Assembly (NCBI GenBank): GCA_002331625.1
Contig: DCZN01000065.1
Coordinates: forward strand, 84,920-128,335
Length of the DNA: 43,416 bases
From: Nitrospira sp. UBA2083
GTDB taxonomy: Bacteria; Nitrospirota; Nitrospiria; Nitrospirales; Nitrospiraceae
Direction: 5' to 3'
A program made the translations under genes and the position numbers. Within the stretch, counting starts at the first letter, position 1, and the number at the start of each line of letters is the position of its first letter. The notes under the pieces were generated by a model. It searched no databases, was not told the origin of the DNA, and saw nothing but the letters and a program-made list of their open reading frames with translations. Below are positions 7,903 to 17,273 of the stretch, piece after piece.

Positions 7903-8624
7903 GCTCTGCCAAATACCAACGTCTCCTTCTGAAGGTCAGTGGGGAGATGTTGGCTGGTGAGCAGGGGTACGGCATCCAGCCATCCGTTCTGGAAAGCCTC
8001 GCTGAGGAAATTGCTTCCGTTGTCGCCCTTGAGGTTCAAGTCGCCGTCGTCATCGGCGGCGGTAATATTTTCCGTGGCATTGCGGCCAGTGCATCAGGGA
8101 TGGAACGCGCCTCGGCTGATTATATGGGGATGCTGGCAACGGTGCTGAATGCGCTGGCACTCCAGAATGCGCTGGAACGGATCGGGATCATCACCCGCGT
8201 GCAATCCGCCATTGAAATGCGTCAGCTCGCAGAAGGGTACATCCGGCGACGAGCGATCCGCCACCTTGAAAAAAGCCGCGTGGTCATTTTTGCCGCTGGC
8301 ACGGGCAACCCCTATTTCTCGACCGATACGGCCGCGGTCCTGCGTGCGATGGAGATCAGCGCACAAGTCATCATGAAGGGAACAAAAGTCGACGGTATCT
8401 ATGACGCAGATCCTGTTCCGAATCCGTCGGCAAAGAAGTACGACAAGATTTCCTTTCTGTCCATTCTCAACCAGAAGCTCAAGGTTATGGACTCAACGGC
8501 CATCAGCCTCTGTATGGATAATAAATTGCCGCTCATCGTGTTCAACCTGAAGGTCAAGGGCAACTTTAAACGTGTCGCACTAGGCGAGCCGATCGGAACG
8601 CTGGTCACGCTCGGCGATCGCTGA
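7899..8624 (+). CDS. pyrH: UMP kinase
   Basis: The protein has 241 residues from ATG 7899, the usual length; the start overlaps the tsf stop codon as ATGA. Bacterial UMP kinase phosphorylates UMP to UDP and belongs to the amino acid kinase fold. Recognisable are [11 protein letters not shown] (phosphate-binding loop), [13 protein letters not shown], the UMP-binding region with [34 protein letters not shown] and [10 protein letters not shown]. It is typically activated by GTP and inhibited by UTP. Cluster position between tsf and frr is conserved across bacteria. Confidence 0.97.
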   Translation: MSSAKYQRLLLKVSGEMLAGEQGYGIQPSVLESLAEEIASVVALEVQVAVVIGGGNIFRGIAASASGMERASADYMGMLATVLNALALQNALERIGIITRVQSAIEMRQLAEGYIRRRAIRHLEKSRVVIFAAGTGNPYFSTDTAAVLRAMEISAQVIMKGTKVDGIYDADPVPNPSAKKYDKISFLSILNQKLKVMDSTAISLCMDNKLPLIVFNLKVKGNFKRVALGEPIGTLVTLGDR

Positions 8625-8643
8625 TTCTCCACGAGGTATCCTC

Positions 8644-9207
8644 ATGTCCAACGCAGCTCCAGTTCGGCAAGCATTTATCACGCATATGGATCAAGCGCTC
8701 GAACACTTGCGAAAAGACCTCTCCGGGCTTCGAACAGGCCGGGCTTCCGTGGCCCTGCTGGACGGCATTCGTGTCGACTATTATGGAACCATGACGCCAT
8801 TAAAACAGATCGCCAATATCTCCACGCCTGAAGCCCGTTTGATCACCATCCAACCCTGGGAACCCAAACTGATCAAGGAAATCGAGAAAGCCATCTCCAA
8901 TTCAGGATTGGGCGTGACCCCGTCAAACGACGGAAAAATGATTCGGGTCCCACTGCCAGCCCTGACGGAAGAACGCCGCAAGGAATTGACCAAAATCTGC
9001 AAGAAGCACGGCGAGGATACGAAGGTACAGATTCGAGGATTTCGACGCGAGGCGAATGAAGAGTTGAAGAAACTCCAAAAAGATGCGAAGCTCACCGAGG
9101 ATGACCTGCGCAAGGCGGAGCAGGAGACTCAAAAACTGATCGAGCAATACGGGCAAAAGATCGATGATGTGATCAAGAAAAAGGAACAGGAAATCATGGA
9201 AGTCTGA
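8644..9207 (+). CDS. frr: Ribosome recycling factor
   Basis: The protein has 187 residues, close to the usual 185. It splits post-termination ribosomes together with EF-G. Conserved parts are LRTGRASVALLDGIRVDYYGTMTPL, the ISTPEARLITIQPWEP segment, SNSGLGVTPSNDGKMIRVPLPALTEERR and the C-terminal helix ending DDVIKKKEQEIMEV. GAGGT precedes the ATG. It closes the rpsB cluster; the next gene starts 14 nt later. Confidence 0.97.
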   Translation: MSNAAPVRQAFITHMDQALEHLRKDLSGLRTGRASVALLDGIRVDYYGTMTPLKQIANISTPEARLITIQPWEPKLIKEIEKAISNSGLGVTPSNDGKMIRVPLPALTEERRKELTKICKKHGEDTKVQIRGFRREANEELKKLQKDAKLTEDDLRKAEQETQKLIEQYGQKIDDVIKKKEQEIMEV

Positions 9208-9221
9208 GCCCAGCTTCCTGA

Positions 9222-10367
9222 TTGTCACTGCATCGCGTGCCAACTACCACAACTTTCCATCCAACTTACGCCACCATTGATCTGACGGCCCTAGGCCACA
9301 ATCTCTCTCAATTTCGCCGAGTCCTCTCCCCTGGGTGCGACGTGATGGCGGTGGTCAAGGCCAACGCCTATGGGCATGGAGCACTTGAAACATCACGGGC
9401 ACTGGTACAACAGGGTGTCACCCGCCTCGCTGTTTTCTCGACCGAGGAAGGGGTCGAACTTCGTCAGGGAGACATCGCCGTCCCCATCGTTGTCTTGGGA
9501 CCCATCTTCCGGGAACAGATCGGAGATCTCTTGGCTCATCGCTTGACTCCTGTGGTGAGCGATCTGTCGATGCTTGCCGCACTAGCCGATGCCGCTCGCC
9601 CGCGTTCAGTACCCTATCCGGTCCATCTCAAGGTGGAAACGGGTATGGGTCGGTTAGGTCTCACGCAGGAAGAACTGGAAACGCTTCTTGGCTCACAAAC
9701 GTTTTCCCCGTCCTTGCAGTTTGAAGGATTCATGTCGCATCTGGCTGATAGTGACGGTGTTTTGCCAGACGCCACAGAAGAGCAGCTCGTCCGCTTCAAT
9801 CGAGCGTGTAAAGTGGTTGTTGATGGAGGACATCGTGTTCCGCTCGTGCACCTGGCCAATAGCTGTGGAGCAGTTCGTTTTCCTTCAACTCATTTCTCCC
9901 TCGTGCGGCCTGGTATCATGTTATACGGATACCATACCCTTCCCAGCGCGGTTGAATCTCCTGAGCTGAGACCTGTGCTGTCGCTCAAGACCTGTATCGC
10001 TCAACTCCGAACCATCCACCCAGGGGATACGGTCAGTTACAATCGAACCTTTACGGCAACGCGCCCCACCCGCCTAGCCGTCCTCCCGATCGGCTATGCC
10101 GATGGATTAAACCGACGGCTGTCGAATTGTGGTATGGTCCTCATTCGAGGACATCGCGTCCCCATCGTCGGACGGGTATGCATGGATATGGTGATGGTGG
10201 ACGTTACGACAGTCCCCGACGCTGTTGTCGGTGATGAAGTGGTCCTGATCGGTCGACAAGGGAGCGAACAGATTACTGCCCAGGATATCGGGGAATGGAC
10301 CGGAACGATTTCATATGAAGTGCTTTGCGCAATTAGTCCAAAGATTCCAAGGCGCTATCACTCTTGA
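9222..10367 (+). CDS. alr: Alanine racemase
   Basis: The protein has up to 381 residues. It converts L-alanine to D-alanine for peptidoglycan with PLP. The PLP lysine is in AVVKANAYGHG (Lys46 from TTG 9222). The TIM-barrel shows KVETGMGRLGL and the C-terminal beta domain shows VSYNRTFTA, LPIGYADGL and GRVCMDMVMVDVT. The start is uncertain: TTG 9222 gives MSLHRVP, and GTG 9237 gives a start five codons later, closer to the first conserved residues; neither has a clear SD. It lies 14 nt after frr, so it is probably read with the ribosomal cluster, an unusual companion for frr. Confidence 0.95.
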   Translation: MSLHRVPTTTTFHPTYATIDLTALGHNLSQFRRVLSPGCDVMAVVKANAYGHGALETSRALVQQGVTRLAVFSTEEGVELRQGDIAVPIVVLGPIFREQIGDLLAHRLTPVVSDLSMLAALADAARPRSVPYPVHLKVETGMGRLGLTQEELETLLGSQTFSPSLQFEGFMSHLADSDGVLPDATEEQLVRFNRACKVVVDGGHRVPLVHLANSCGAVRFPSTHFSLVRPGIMLYGYHTLPSAVESPELRPVLSLKTCIAQLRTIHPGDTVSYNRTFTATRPTRLAVLPIGYADGLNRRLSNCGMVLIRGHRVPIVGRVCMDMVMVDVTTVPDAVVGDEVVLIGRQGSEQITAQDIGEWTGTISYEVLCAISPKIPRRYHS

Positions 10368-10438
10368 TGAATGTTTGGCGACCAGTCATCCATGGCGAGC
10401 CAGATAAGCCACGGTGTGGTCGAATTCAATTTGACGTA

Positions 10439-11824
10439 TCAAAAACTTATACGTACCGAAAACCCGCCCGCATGCAAGGTCGAATCGTAACGTCCATTCA
10501 CCGATGTTCGAATGCCGGTATTCCCAGCAATTGTGCGCGGCTCATAGAGGAACGCCTGATAAAATAGGTCCACGCCGACCAATTTTGGCTTTAGGGCCCC
10601 GATTCCCAAACTACCGCAACTCATAAGCCCCAGGAACGATCCATTTTTCTGACAGAGCAACCCAATACCTGTTGAAATGACATGCAGGTCAGCCGATGGG
10701 ACACCGGGGTTAAACGTGAGATCTGGTACCTGCGTTTGCTGATTGGTATAGCCAGCTCGGAGGGCAATCTCCCAACCTGGCAGTCGATCGATCTTGAACC
10801 ATCGATGTTCTGTCCCGACCAGAATAGCATAGGTACTCTTCCAATTTTGTGGCTGGGCAATGACCGCCCCATTGGCCAGATGGATATCCAAATTGCGGAC
10901 GGATTTCCAGCCTACGTAATCGACGTTCAATTCAACTTTCCACTCGCGTTCGTTATTTCGGACCGGCCAGACCGCGATTCCACCTGTAATGACCTGTGGT
11001 AATACCAACGTCGTCGTCGCATCTTGGATCTTCACGCCGTTGGCCAACAAGGCTCCGTCCAGATGAAGTGTAGCTTGGCTTCTGTATACCACGGCAAGAT
11101 TCGCGACCGGTCGCCCATCTCCGTTCCGGAGAGCAGTGTACAAGGCACCGAGATTGAATCCGGGAGCTGTGTCTTTGCCGTTAAATTCTAGCCGGCTTCC
11201 AGCAGGCGCTAATCCCCCAGGTGAAACAGATTGTAGTTCTGCATGTCCTTCACCGAAGAAACTCGCAAAGGTATAGATGTCTGCTCCTGCACCGACTGAA
11301 AGATCTGGGAGTAGCTGATAGGCAACCGTGGGTTTGATATCGAACAACGGGAGTGCGGTAAACGTCGTGAGGGCCTGAAAGGGACTGTCATCAGGCCATC
11401 TCATCACCGAACCAAAGGGAGTTGTGATTCCAACTCCTACCGTCCACCGGTTCAGGAAGGACACGCCAAGGTCTTGAAGATTTGCCGTGATATACCCATG
11501 GCCTGGACCCGGCCATGCAAATGCTCCGTCATGGTCGCCGGTTGTCGAGAGTCCTGTCGGACTCCGAAAGTCGGTTGTCCCTCCCACGAAAGTAACTCCA
11601 CCCATCATTTGCACACCACGAAGCTGGGTCATGCCAGCTGGGTTATAGTGAAGGGCGGACGGATTGTCTGCCTGTGCAGCAAAGGCATTACCCATCCCGG
11701 ACGCAGCCGCTCCCTGACCATACACTCGTGGCACTTGGGCTGAGGCGGGAGAACTCGCACAGACGAAGCCGGCCAAGACAAGGATTGTGAGTCCCACACG
11801 CAGATGAGTCCGAGCCCGATTCAA
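10439..11824 (-). CDS. FadL/OmpP1/TodX-family outer-membrane transport protein
   Basis: The protein has 461 residues from a TTG start at 11824, supported by a strong AGGAGG about 8 nt upstream. The signal peptide ends near ASA-QV (about residue 29). The mature start (VYGQGAAASGMGNAFAAQADNPSALHYNPAGMTQL) has the family's NPAG motif of the N-terminal hatch that plugs the barrel. The rest is alternating beta-strand-like sequence ending in Phe (FSVRISF), the usual outer-membrane insertion signal. Relatives take up long-chain fatty acids or other hydrophobic compounds; the substrate here is unknown. It is followed upstream on the same strand by a hybrid histidine kinase, 66 nt away. Confidence 0.88.
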   Translation of the reverse strand: MNRARTHLRVGLTILVLAGFVCASSPASAQVPRVYGQGAAASGMGNAFAAQADNPSALHYNPAGMTQLRGVQMMGGVTFVGGTTDFRSPTGLSTTGDHDGAFAWPGPGHGYITANLQDLGVSFLNRWTVGVGITTPFGSVMRWPDDSPFQALTTFTALPLFDIKPTVAYQLLPDLSVGAGADIYTFASFFGEGHAELQSVSPGGLAPAGSRLEFNGKDTAPGFNLGALYTALRNGDGRPVANLAVVYRSQATLHLDGALLANGVKIQDATTTLVLPQVITGGIAVWPVRNNEREWKVELNVDYVGWKSVRNLDIHLANGAVIAQPQNWKSTYAILVGTEHRWFKIDRLPGWEIALRAGYTNQQTQVPDLTFNPGVPSADLHVISTGIGLLCQKNGSFLGLMSCGSLGIGALKPKLVGVDLFYQAFLYEPRTIAGNTGIRTSVNGRYDSTLHAGGFSVRISF

Positions 11825-11890
11825 CGTAGCAAACCTCCTCGCTTTCCGATCAGTCTCGGATGGTTCGGAATAAGGATCGTCAAATCCTGA

Positions 11891-14749
11891 TCAGGCACGT
11901 TGGAACCACCTGTTCATCATCTGCTGGAGTTCACTCGCATCAAACGGCTTCAGGAGGTAGGCTTGGGCTCCCAAGCCGATCGCCCGAACCGCGAGTTCCT
12001 GGGAACCTGACGCAGTGATCATGATGATAGGAAGATGCTGATTGGTCAGCCGGACCCGTCGTAACACTTCCAACCCATCGATCTGGCCGATGCCGATATC
12101 GAGGATCATCCCATCAAACTCTCGTGCCTCGAGCATCGCCAGCGCCTGCCCGCCGTCGATTGCTGAGAACGTGTGGTAACCGCCTGCCTTCAACCGATCA
12201 TGCAGCAGTTGCTGAATATCAGGATCATCATCGACAACGAGGATCTGTTGACTTGCGGTATGAGACTCAAGCAGGGGCGGTGTCGTTGTTGCGTGGACGG
12301 GAATCGTAAAGGAGAGCTCCGCCCCGCCCTCTGGACGGTTGTGTGCTGAAACCTCCCCGCCTTGGGCTTCCACCAACGTTTTCACGATTGAAAGCCCTAG
12401 GCCCAACCCTTTTGGGCCCGTGCGCTGTCCCTGTTGAATGCGGTAGAACGGATCAAAAATCTTGTCGAGGTGTTCGGGAGGAATGCCGGGACCGGTATCT
12501 CGAACCAAGACGGTTGCTGCGCGATGATTCGGCAGTGTGCAGATCACCGTCACATTTCCTCCGGGTGGAGTGAACTTAATGGCGTTTTGTACGAGATTGA
12601 CCACGGTCTGAATCAATCGGTCACGATCCGCCCAGACGATCACATCGGGGTCGGCGCAACAAAACTCCAACCGTTGTTGCTTCGCCTGCGCCAATGGCTT
12701 GAGTTGCTCAATGACATCAGCAATACACGGTTCAAGCGCGATATCAGCAGGATGCACGTCTAGACGCCCCGTCTCGATACGCGTACGATCGAGCAGATCC
12801 TCGATCATGCGCACCAAACGATCTGAGTTGTCCGACATGCGCACGAGATAGCGCTGCTGCTTCTCATTCAACGGTCCGGTCAGTCCGTCGAGCAGGTTTT
12901 GAATGAAACCCTTGATAGACGTGAGGGGTGTTCTCAACTCATGGGACACGTGAGAAAGGAATTGCGCCCGTAACCGATCCGCCCGTTCAAGGGCTTCCGT
13001 GCGCTCTTTGACCTTGACTTCCAACCCCTGATTCCACTCTTCGATCTGCTGGTACGCCGAGGCGTTGTCTAATGCGATAGAAACTTGATTTGCGACCGTC
13101 GTCATCAACTCCAGATCGTCTTCCGTCACGCTTTGGTTATGCGCACGATCGACTGTCAACATCCCCCAGATACGATCTTTCGCTTTAATCGGAACCACGA
13201 CCAAGGCCTTGGTTCCGCTCAGTTCGGCCAAACGTTGGTTAAGGGGATGGAGGCGTTGCCGTATCACCTCGATGTCTTTGACCAATAACGGACGCCCTTG
13301 AAGGACGACTGTCCCTTCGGGGCTTTCACCGTCAGTGATCGGAATACGACACGACTGGGCAAACGTTTCAACCTCAGGCGGTGCACCGATCAACTGGATG
13401 TGCTGGACGGTATTCTCAGAGGCGTCAAACATGGACACCATGGCACTGTTGTAGTTGAGCTCGTGTGTCAGTGCTTCCAACACCTGGTGTAAGAGTGCCC
13501 CGCGTTCGAAGGTGGAGTTAAATGAAAGCCCTGCTCGATGCAGGGCGGTCAATTGGGCCACTTTTCGGCGCAATTCCACCCGCATCTGCTCTTGTTCCAG
13601 ATAGGCTTCACGCAATTCCTCGTGACGGGATTCCACGAACGTGATCTGCTCCTGAATCAAGGCCTCGCGTCGCTCGCTCTCACGAAGCAGGCGTCGATTC
13701 ACCATGATGCCGACCACGAGGATCGGGCACACCCCGACCAACAACACCTCACCCAGACTCACCATGGGATTCAACACACCGGCCCCTGCCATGAGGGCAA
13801 GGCCCACGACTCCCCCCCAGACAAACGAGGTCAAACTCTGCTTCGCATGATGGGACGGTTCAACGCGTGTCGCCGCCGAAGAATGGGCGTTCGAGGCATT
13901 CTCTACCCCGGTAACCGGTTCACTTATCAGTCGTGTCGGGCGAAACTCTTCAAGGGATGCGGATCTTCGCCAGAATCGCTTCCGAGACCGGCTGTCGTCT
14001 TGCCATCGAATCGTCCACTGGCACCAGTCATCATCGTTGCCGATACAGGAGGTCTCGATCACTTCTGCATGAGAAAGGCCGTGAATGCGATCAGCCATGG
14101 CCACCATGATGCCCTGGGCAGACTGACACACCAGGCAAGCACACCGCCTGCGATACGGCCCGAACTGCCGAAGCGTTCGTTCGGTAAACCGCATGCCCAC
14201 CGCCGCTGTGCTGCTCGTGACCTCCACCACACGGAACTCGACCGACCCAGATGTAAACTTATTCCCAAAGTAAGGAAACATCGTGTAGATCTGTGAGAGA
14301 GAAAATGGTCGAGTCAGGGCGAGCATGATGGGAGATACCTTCTCCGCCCCGGCTTTGAAGGCAAACCGGGGATCACCCGAGATCCGTTCACAGAATTCAT
14401 AGAGATAGCTGGTAAATTCGTAGGAGTAACTGTTCCAAGGATTCTTCAAAAACTCCGGCGTGACATGATAGACCGGGTCCTTAATGTGGTCATTCAACAG
14501 GCTGCACAACTCCTCGACGGCTTCTTTCCCGGCTGATGCGCTTCTATCGGTCGTCACCAACTTCTCTAAAAAGACCGTGACAGCTCTGATACTGACACCG
14601 CTAAGGTCCCGGATCGTCTGACCCTGCTCATCCAAACCGAACGGACGAAACACCATCGCACCCTGCTCAAGGATGGTGCGATCTTTAGGGAGGAGTTCGA
14701 CGTTCGGCAGGGATGTGGTCTCGACGATGTCCACCGTGCTACTGGTCAT
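11891..14749 (-). CDS. Membrane-bound hybrid histidine kinase with V4R-like sensor, GAF and receiver domains
   Basis: The protein has 952 residues; AAGGA lies 7 nt before the ATG. Residues about 30-250 form an N-terminal sensor ending like V4R/4-vinyl-reductase domains (ETSCIGNDDDWCQWTIRW, 232-249) with an extra CACLVC at 203-208. Two hydrophobic segments at about 308-350 make a membrane hairpin, followed by a coiled coil (about 355-400), a GAF domain (about 403-565), HisKA with the phosphorylated His603 in SHVSHELRTP, and the ATPase domain with N-box Asn722, DTGPG 751-755 and GLGLGLS 781-787. A receiver domain (about 834-950) has acidic DDD at 840-842, phospho-acceptor Asp884 and Lys934. Both input and output are in one protein, so the final partner is unknown. 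It lies upstream of the FadL-type gene on the same strand. Confidence 0.9.
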   Translation of the reverse strand: MTSSTVDIVETTSLPNVELLPKDRTILEQGAMVFRPFGLDEQGQTIRDLSGVSIRAVTVFLEKLVTTDRSASAGKEAVEELCSLLNDHIKDPVYHVTPEFLKNPWNSYSYEFTSYLYEFCERISGDPRFAFKAGAEKVSPIMLALTRPFSLSQIYTMFPYFGNKFTSGSVEFRVVEVTSSTAAVGMRFTERTLRQFGPYRRRCACLVCQSAQGIMVAMADRIHGLSHAEVIETSCIGNDDDWCQWTIRWQDDSRSRKRFWRRSASLEEFRPTRLISEPVTGVENASNAHSSAATRVEPSHHAKQSLTSFVWGGVVGLALMAGAGVLNPMVSLGEVLLVGVCPILVVGIMVNRRLLRESERREALIQEQITFVESRHEELREAYLEQEQMRVELRRKVAQLTALHRAGLSFNSTFERGALLHQVLEALTHELNYNSAMVSMFDASENTVQHIQLIGAPPEVETFAQSCRIPITDGESPEGTVVLQGRPLLVKDIEVIRQRLHPLNQRLAELSGTKALVVVPIKAKDRIWGMLTVDRAHNQSVTEDDLELMTTVANQVSIALDNASAYQQIEEWNQGLEVKVKERTEALERADRLRAQFLSHVSHELRTPLTSIKGFIQNLLDGLTGPLNEKQQRYLVRMSDNSDRLVRMIEDLLDRTRIETGRLDVHPADIALEPCIADVIEQLKPLAQAKQQRLEFCCADPDVIVWADRDRLIQTVVNLVQNAIKFTPPGGNVTVICTLPNHRAATVLVRDTGPGIPPEHLDKIFDPFYRIQQGQRTGPKGLGLGLSIVKTLVEAQGGEVSAHNRPEGGAELSFTIPVHATTTPPLLESHTASQQILVVDDDPDIQQLLHDRLKAGGYHTFSAIDGGQALAMLEAREFDGMILDIGIGQIDGLEVLRRVRLTNQHLPIIMITASGSQELAVRAIGLGAQAYLLKPFDASELQQMMNRWFQRA

Positions 14750-15059
14750 GGCATCATCCTTCAGACAATACTGAGACAGAACCAGGCGTGGTACTCGGCA
14801 CAGTCAACCTGCCAACGGTACAGAGACCGTACAGCCCCATAGGTGTTGATTTCTCGTATACTTCAGCTCAGGAATAGCACGTATGGCTCGCCGAGTATAT
14901 CGACGACCTCTAGGCTTTGCAATACAATGACGTGCCCCCTTGCCTCGGTGGGGGAGAGCTGGTCAAAAGATGGGATGTTCTGTGGAAGAAACCTCTGAGT
15001 GTCTGCTCCGTTCGGCCGAGGAGACACATCCACCCGGCCGATCGTTGAGGAAGATACCC
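14750..15059. other. 310-nt intergenic region before the histidine kinase
   Basis: This stretch lies between the histidine kinase start and the end of the thiamine-binding-type gene, both on the minus strand. It should hold the kinase promoter. I see no gene, repeat or convincing terminator in it. Confidence 0.4.
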
Positions 15060-15368
15060 CTACTGTTTCACTGCCCGCTTGAGTTTCTTCTCAACACTCG
15101 CAACTTTGCTCCGGAGACGCCCTGAATAGCCCTTCCGATAGTCCACCTTGATCGTGCAGGAAATACGGCTACAATCTTTTTTCATCCGCTCATAGCATTG
15201 CTGCACCACTGCGAAGACCTCTTCCCATTCGCCTTCTATGACCGTCCCCATCGGGTTTAATCGATAGGCGATTCCACTCTTATCGATAATATCGAGAGAG
15301 CGAGCCACATATTTCCCCACGCTCTCGCTTTTTCCCAACGGCGACATACTGAATTCTAGTAGGACCAT
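15060..15368 (-). CDS. MTH1187/YkoF-type thiamine-binding family protein
   Basis: The protein has 102 residues, the family's usual size. AGGAGAAGCG precedes the ATG. Typical parts are LLEFSMSPLGKSESVGKYVARSLDIID at the start, SGIAYRLNPMGTVIEGEWEEVFAVVQQCYE in the middle and IKVDYRKGYSGRLRSKVASVEKKL at the end. This ferredoxin-like fold family (PF01910) forms tetramers, and some members bind thiamine or related molecules; function in most bacteria is unknown. It starts 8 nt after the siroheme-type gene on the same strand, so the two are probably co-transcribed. Confidence 0.82.
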   Translation of the reverse strand: MVLLEFSMSPLGKSESVGKYVARSLDIIDKSGIAYRLNPMGTVIEGEWEEVFAVVQQCYERMKKDCSRISCTIKVDYRKGYSGRLRSKVASVEKKLKRAVKQ

Positions 15369-15376
15369 CGCTTCTC

Positions 15377-16039
15377 CTATTGTTGCTGAGCATCAGCTTG
15401 GATGGTCGACGATGTCTGAGACCGTCGTTCCATCCATACTTTGGGATATCGCACTTTACCGAGGAAACGAAACCCATCTAACGCGTCACGAAGCAGGGCT
15501 CGCCGCTTGTCCGCATCCGGCTCATTCGCTTTGGCCTGTTCACGAAGTTCCCCAAGCCATTCCACGAACTCTCTGAATTCGGTGTCGAGGATCTGCTCCA
15601 AATCCTCCTTCATAAACCCGGAAAGCGCCGGCGCCACCCCACTGGTGCTGATCGCCACACGCACATGTCCCGCCGCAACGACCGCCGGCATTGTGACGCT
15701 GCTCGCCTCGGGATAGTCGACCGACCACAGCAGCACCTTCTTTTCTCTCGCTTTCGCCGACAGCATCTGTGCAAAGTCACGATCGCCTCGAATGGTATTG
15801 AGAATGAGAATGACATGTTCCAGGTCTGTGTCACGAACATGACGTCCCCGATGAAGGACTTTGCCGGAGGCAGCCAGTTGGCGTAAGGGTTCATTGAGTG
15901 TCGGGCTGATCACCGTAACCCGTGCCCCAGACTCGAGCAGACGTTGGGATTTTTCCGACGCCTCCTCATCGCCACCGATGACGAGTACCGGCCAGCCTTT
16001 GACGTCCAAGACCAATGGAAAACCAGGATTGGCAGCCAT
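15377..16039 (-). CDS. Precorrin-2 dehydrogenase / sirohydrochlorin ferrochelatase-type protein
   Basis: The protein has 220 residues from ATG 16039, which has GAGGAG about 8 nt upstream; 20 more codons are open upstream but lie before this SD. The N-terminal Rossmann domain (FPLVLDVKGWPVLVIGGDEEASEKSQRLLESGARVTVISP) is that of CysG-N/Met8p/SirC, which oxidises precorrin-2 to sirohydrochlorin with NAD+ and may insert iron to make siroheme. The middle has the family's SVTMPAVVAAGHVRVAISTSGVAPALS region, equivalent to ...PA...RG.L.IAISTGG.SP.... in relatives. Siroheme serves assimilatory nitrite and sulfite reductases; the same module also feeds cobalamin or haem d1 synthesis. No methyltransferase domain (CysG-C) is fused. 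Confidence 0.87.
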   Translation of the reverse strand: MAANPGFPLVLDVKGWPVLVIGGDEEASEKSQRLLESGARVTVISPTLNEPLRQLAASGKVLHRGRHVRDTDLEHVILILNTIRGDRDFAQMLSAKAREKKVLLWSVDYPEASSVTMPAVVAAGHVRVAISTSGVAPALSGFMKEDLEQILDTEFREFVEWLGELREQAKANEPDADKRRALLRDALDGFRFLGKVRYPKVWMERRSQTSSTIQADAQQQ

Positions 16040-16239
16040 GCTGTGACTCCTCGTTCGACCAAGGAAGTCAGTATCCGAGAATGGACCTTCATCATGCAAG
16101 AGGGATTTTGGAACCCCCTACACCGGGTCCCGTTTGTAAGCGATTCGCTGCTATACTGCAGGGGGAGAAAGAAGAGGGGGTGGTGAGTTGGGTGGTGCAG
16201 CACACGTAACGGACGAACACTCAGGCTGAAGGCCGGGAG

Positions 16240-16785
16240 TTAGGTCTCGGCCGGATCTGCATCAAGCTCCATATTCCAATAAAGATAATCTCGCCAGCTT
16301 TCCGGCGTGTTCCGAATGCCGATCGTGATGGTAATAACGGGACTCCAGCGAGGTTTGACGGGCCGTTTCTTCAACTTCATGCCGGCTTCTTCTGGGGTAC
16401 GCCCGCTTTTCCGATTGTTACATCGCCAACAGGCCGTGACGATATTCTCCCAGGTCTTCTTCCCACCCTTGGCAATGGGCACAACGTGGTCAAACGTCAA
16501 CTCTTCCGTTCGAAACCGATGGTTGCAATACTGGCAGGTATAGCCGTCCCGCGTAAAAATATTGATGCGTGAAAACTTGACGGCACGATGACTATCTTTT
16601 AGTTTGACCAGCTTGAGCAGCCGCATCACCGCGGGGAGCTTAATCGACAGAGAAATTCCATGAATTTCCCGATCGTAGACCTCCAAGACTTCGACCTTGC
16701 CTTGCCAGAGCAGCGCAATCGCTTTTTGCCAATGTACGACCCGGAGGGGTTCGTAGGTCGCATTCAGCAGGAGGGTCATTTCCAT
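16240..16785 (-). CDS. HNH endonuclease family protein
   Basis: The protein has 181 residues; GAGGT precedes ATG 16785. The N-terminal half (LLLNATYEPLRVVHWQKAIALLWQGKVEVLE) is the conserved helper region of a widespread stand-alone HNH family. The HNH core follows: CQYC, FDHVVPIAKGGKKTWENIV and CWRCNNRKSG, giving two CXXC zinc pairs and the catalytic His of DH. These proteins are chromosomal and not linked to an intron or phage here. Their role is unknown; DNA cleavage or repair is a family inference. Confidence 0.9.
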   Translation of the reverse strand: MEMTLLLNATYEPLRVVHWQKAIALLWQGKVEVLEVYDREIHGISLSIKLPAVMRLLKLVKLKDSHRAVKFSRINIFTRDGYTCQYCNHRFRTEELTFDHVVPIAKGGKKTWENIVTACWRCNNRKSGRTPEEAGMKLKKRPVKPRWSPVITITIGIRNTPESWRDYLYWNMELDADPAET

Positions 16786-16943
16786 GCAGGAACCTCATCC
16801 CCAATCGAGCCTCCACACCAGGTAGGAGGTATTTGCCAGGGGCAGGACTACAGGTTGATCATTCTATGCCATAAGGTGACGTTGAAATCAAGCAACCGGC
16901 CTTCTGGCGCCGCTTCCCGCAAACCAAGGGAGAGAGGATCATC

Positions 16944-17273
16944 ATGACGGATTTCGTCAAAGTTGCCCTCAGGCACGAGATTCCACCCGGTACGGGACGA
17001 ACTGTGGAGGTTGAGGGGGTTGGGATTGCCATCTTCAACGTCGACGGAGCATTCTACGCGATGGACAACACCTGTCCCCATGCAGGCGGTCCGCTAGGGG
17101 AAGGGAAACTGTGTGGCACCGAAGTCGACTGCCCGTGGCATGGCTGGAAATTCGACGTGACCTCTGGAGAACGAGTCGGGAATCCCAACTTCCACGTCAC
17201 CTGTTGCGAGGTACGGATTCAAGGAGAGGAAGTCCAGATCGTTATCCCGCCGGCACTCAAAGAACCGGCTTAA
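16944..17273 (+). CDS. Rieske [2Fe-2S] ferredoxin (NirD-like)
   Basis: The protein has 109 residues; GAGAGGATC precedes the ATG. The cluster ligands are Cys44-His46 in CPHAGGPLG and Cys63-His66 in CPWHGW, the classic CXH...CXXH pattern. The size and the lack of a membrane anchor match small soluble Rieske proteins, such as the nitrite reductase small subunit NirD or dioxygenase ferredoxins. It carries electrons in the cytosol; no oxygenase or reductase partner gene is adjacent. It converges with the next minus-strand gene, the two stops sharing the TTAA at 17270-17273. Confidence 0.93.
   Translation: MTDFVKVALRHEIPPGTGRTVEVEGVGIAIFNVDGAFYAMDNTCPHAGGPLGEGKLCGTEVDCPWHGWKFDVTSGERVGNPNFHVTCCEVRIQGEEVQIVIPPALKEPA

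Noticed and set aside
14940..15125. 61-codon ORF before the thiamine-binding-type gene
   Set aside because: It overlaps the end of that gene antisense and shows no domain pattern.
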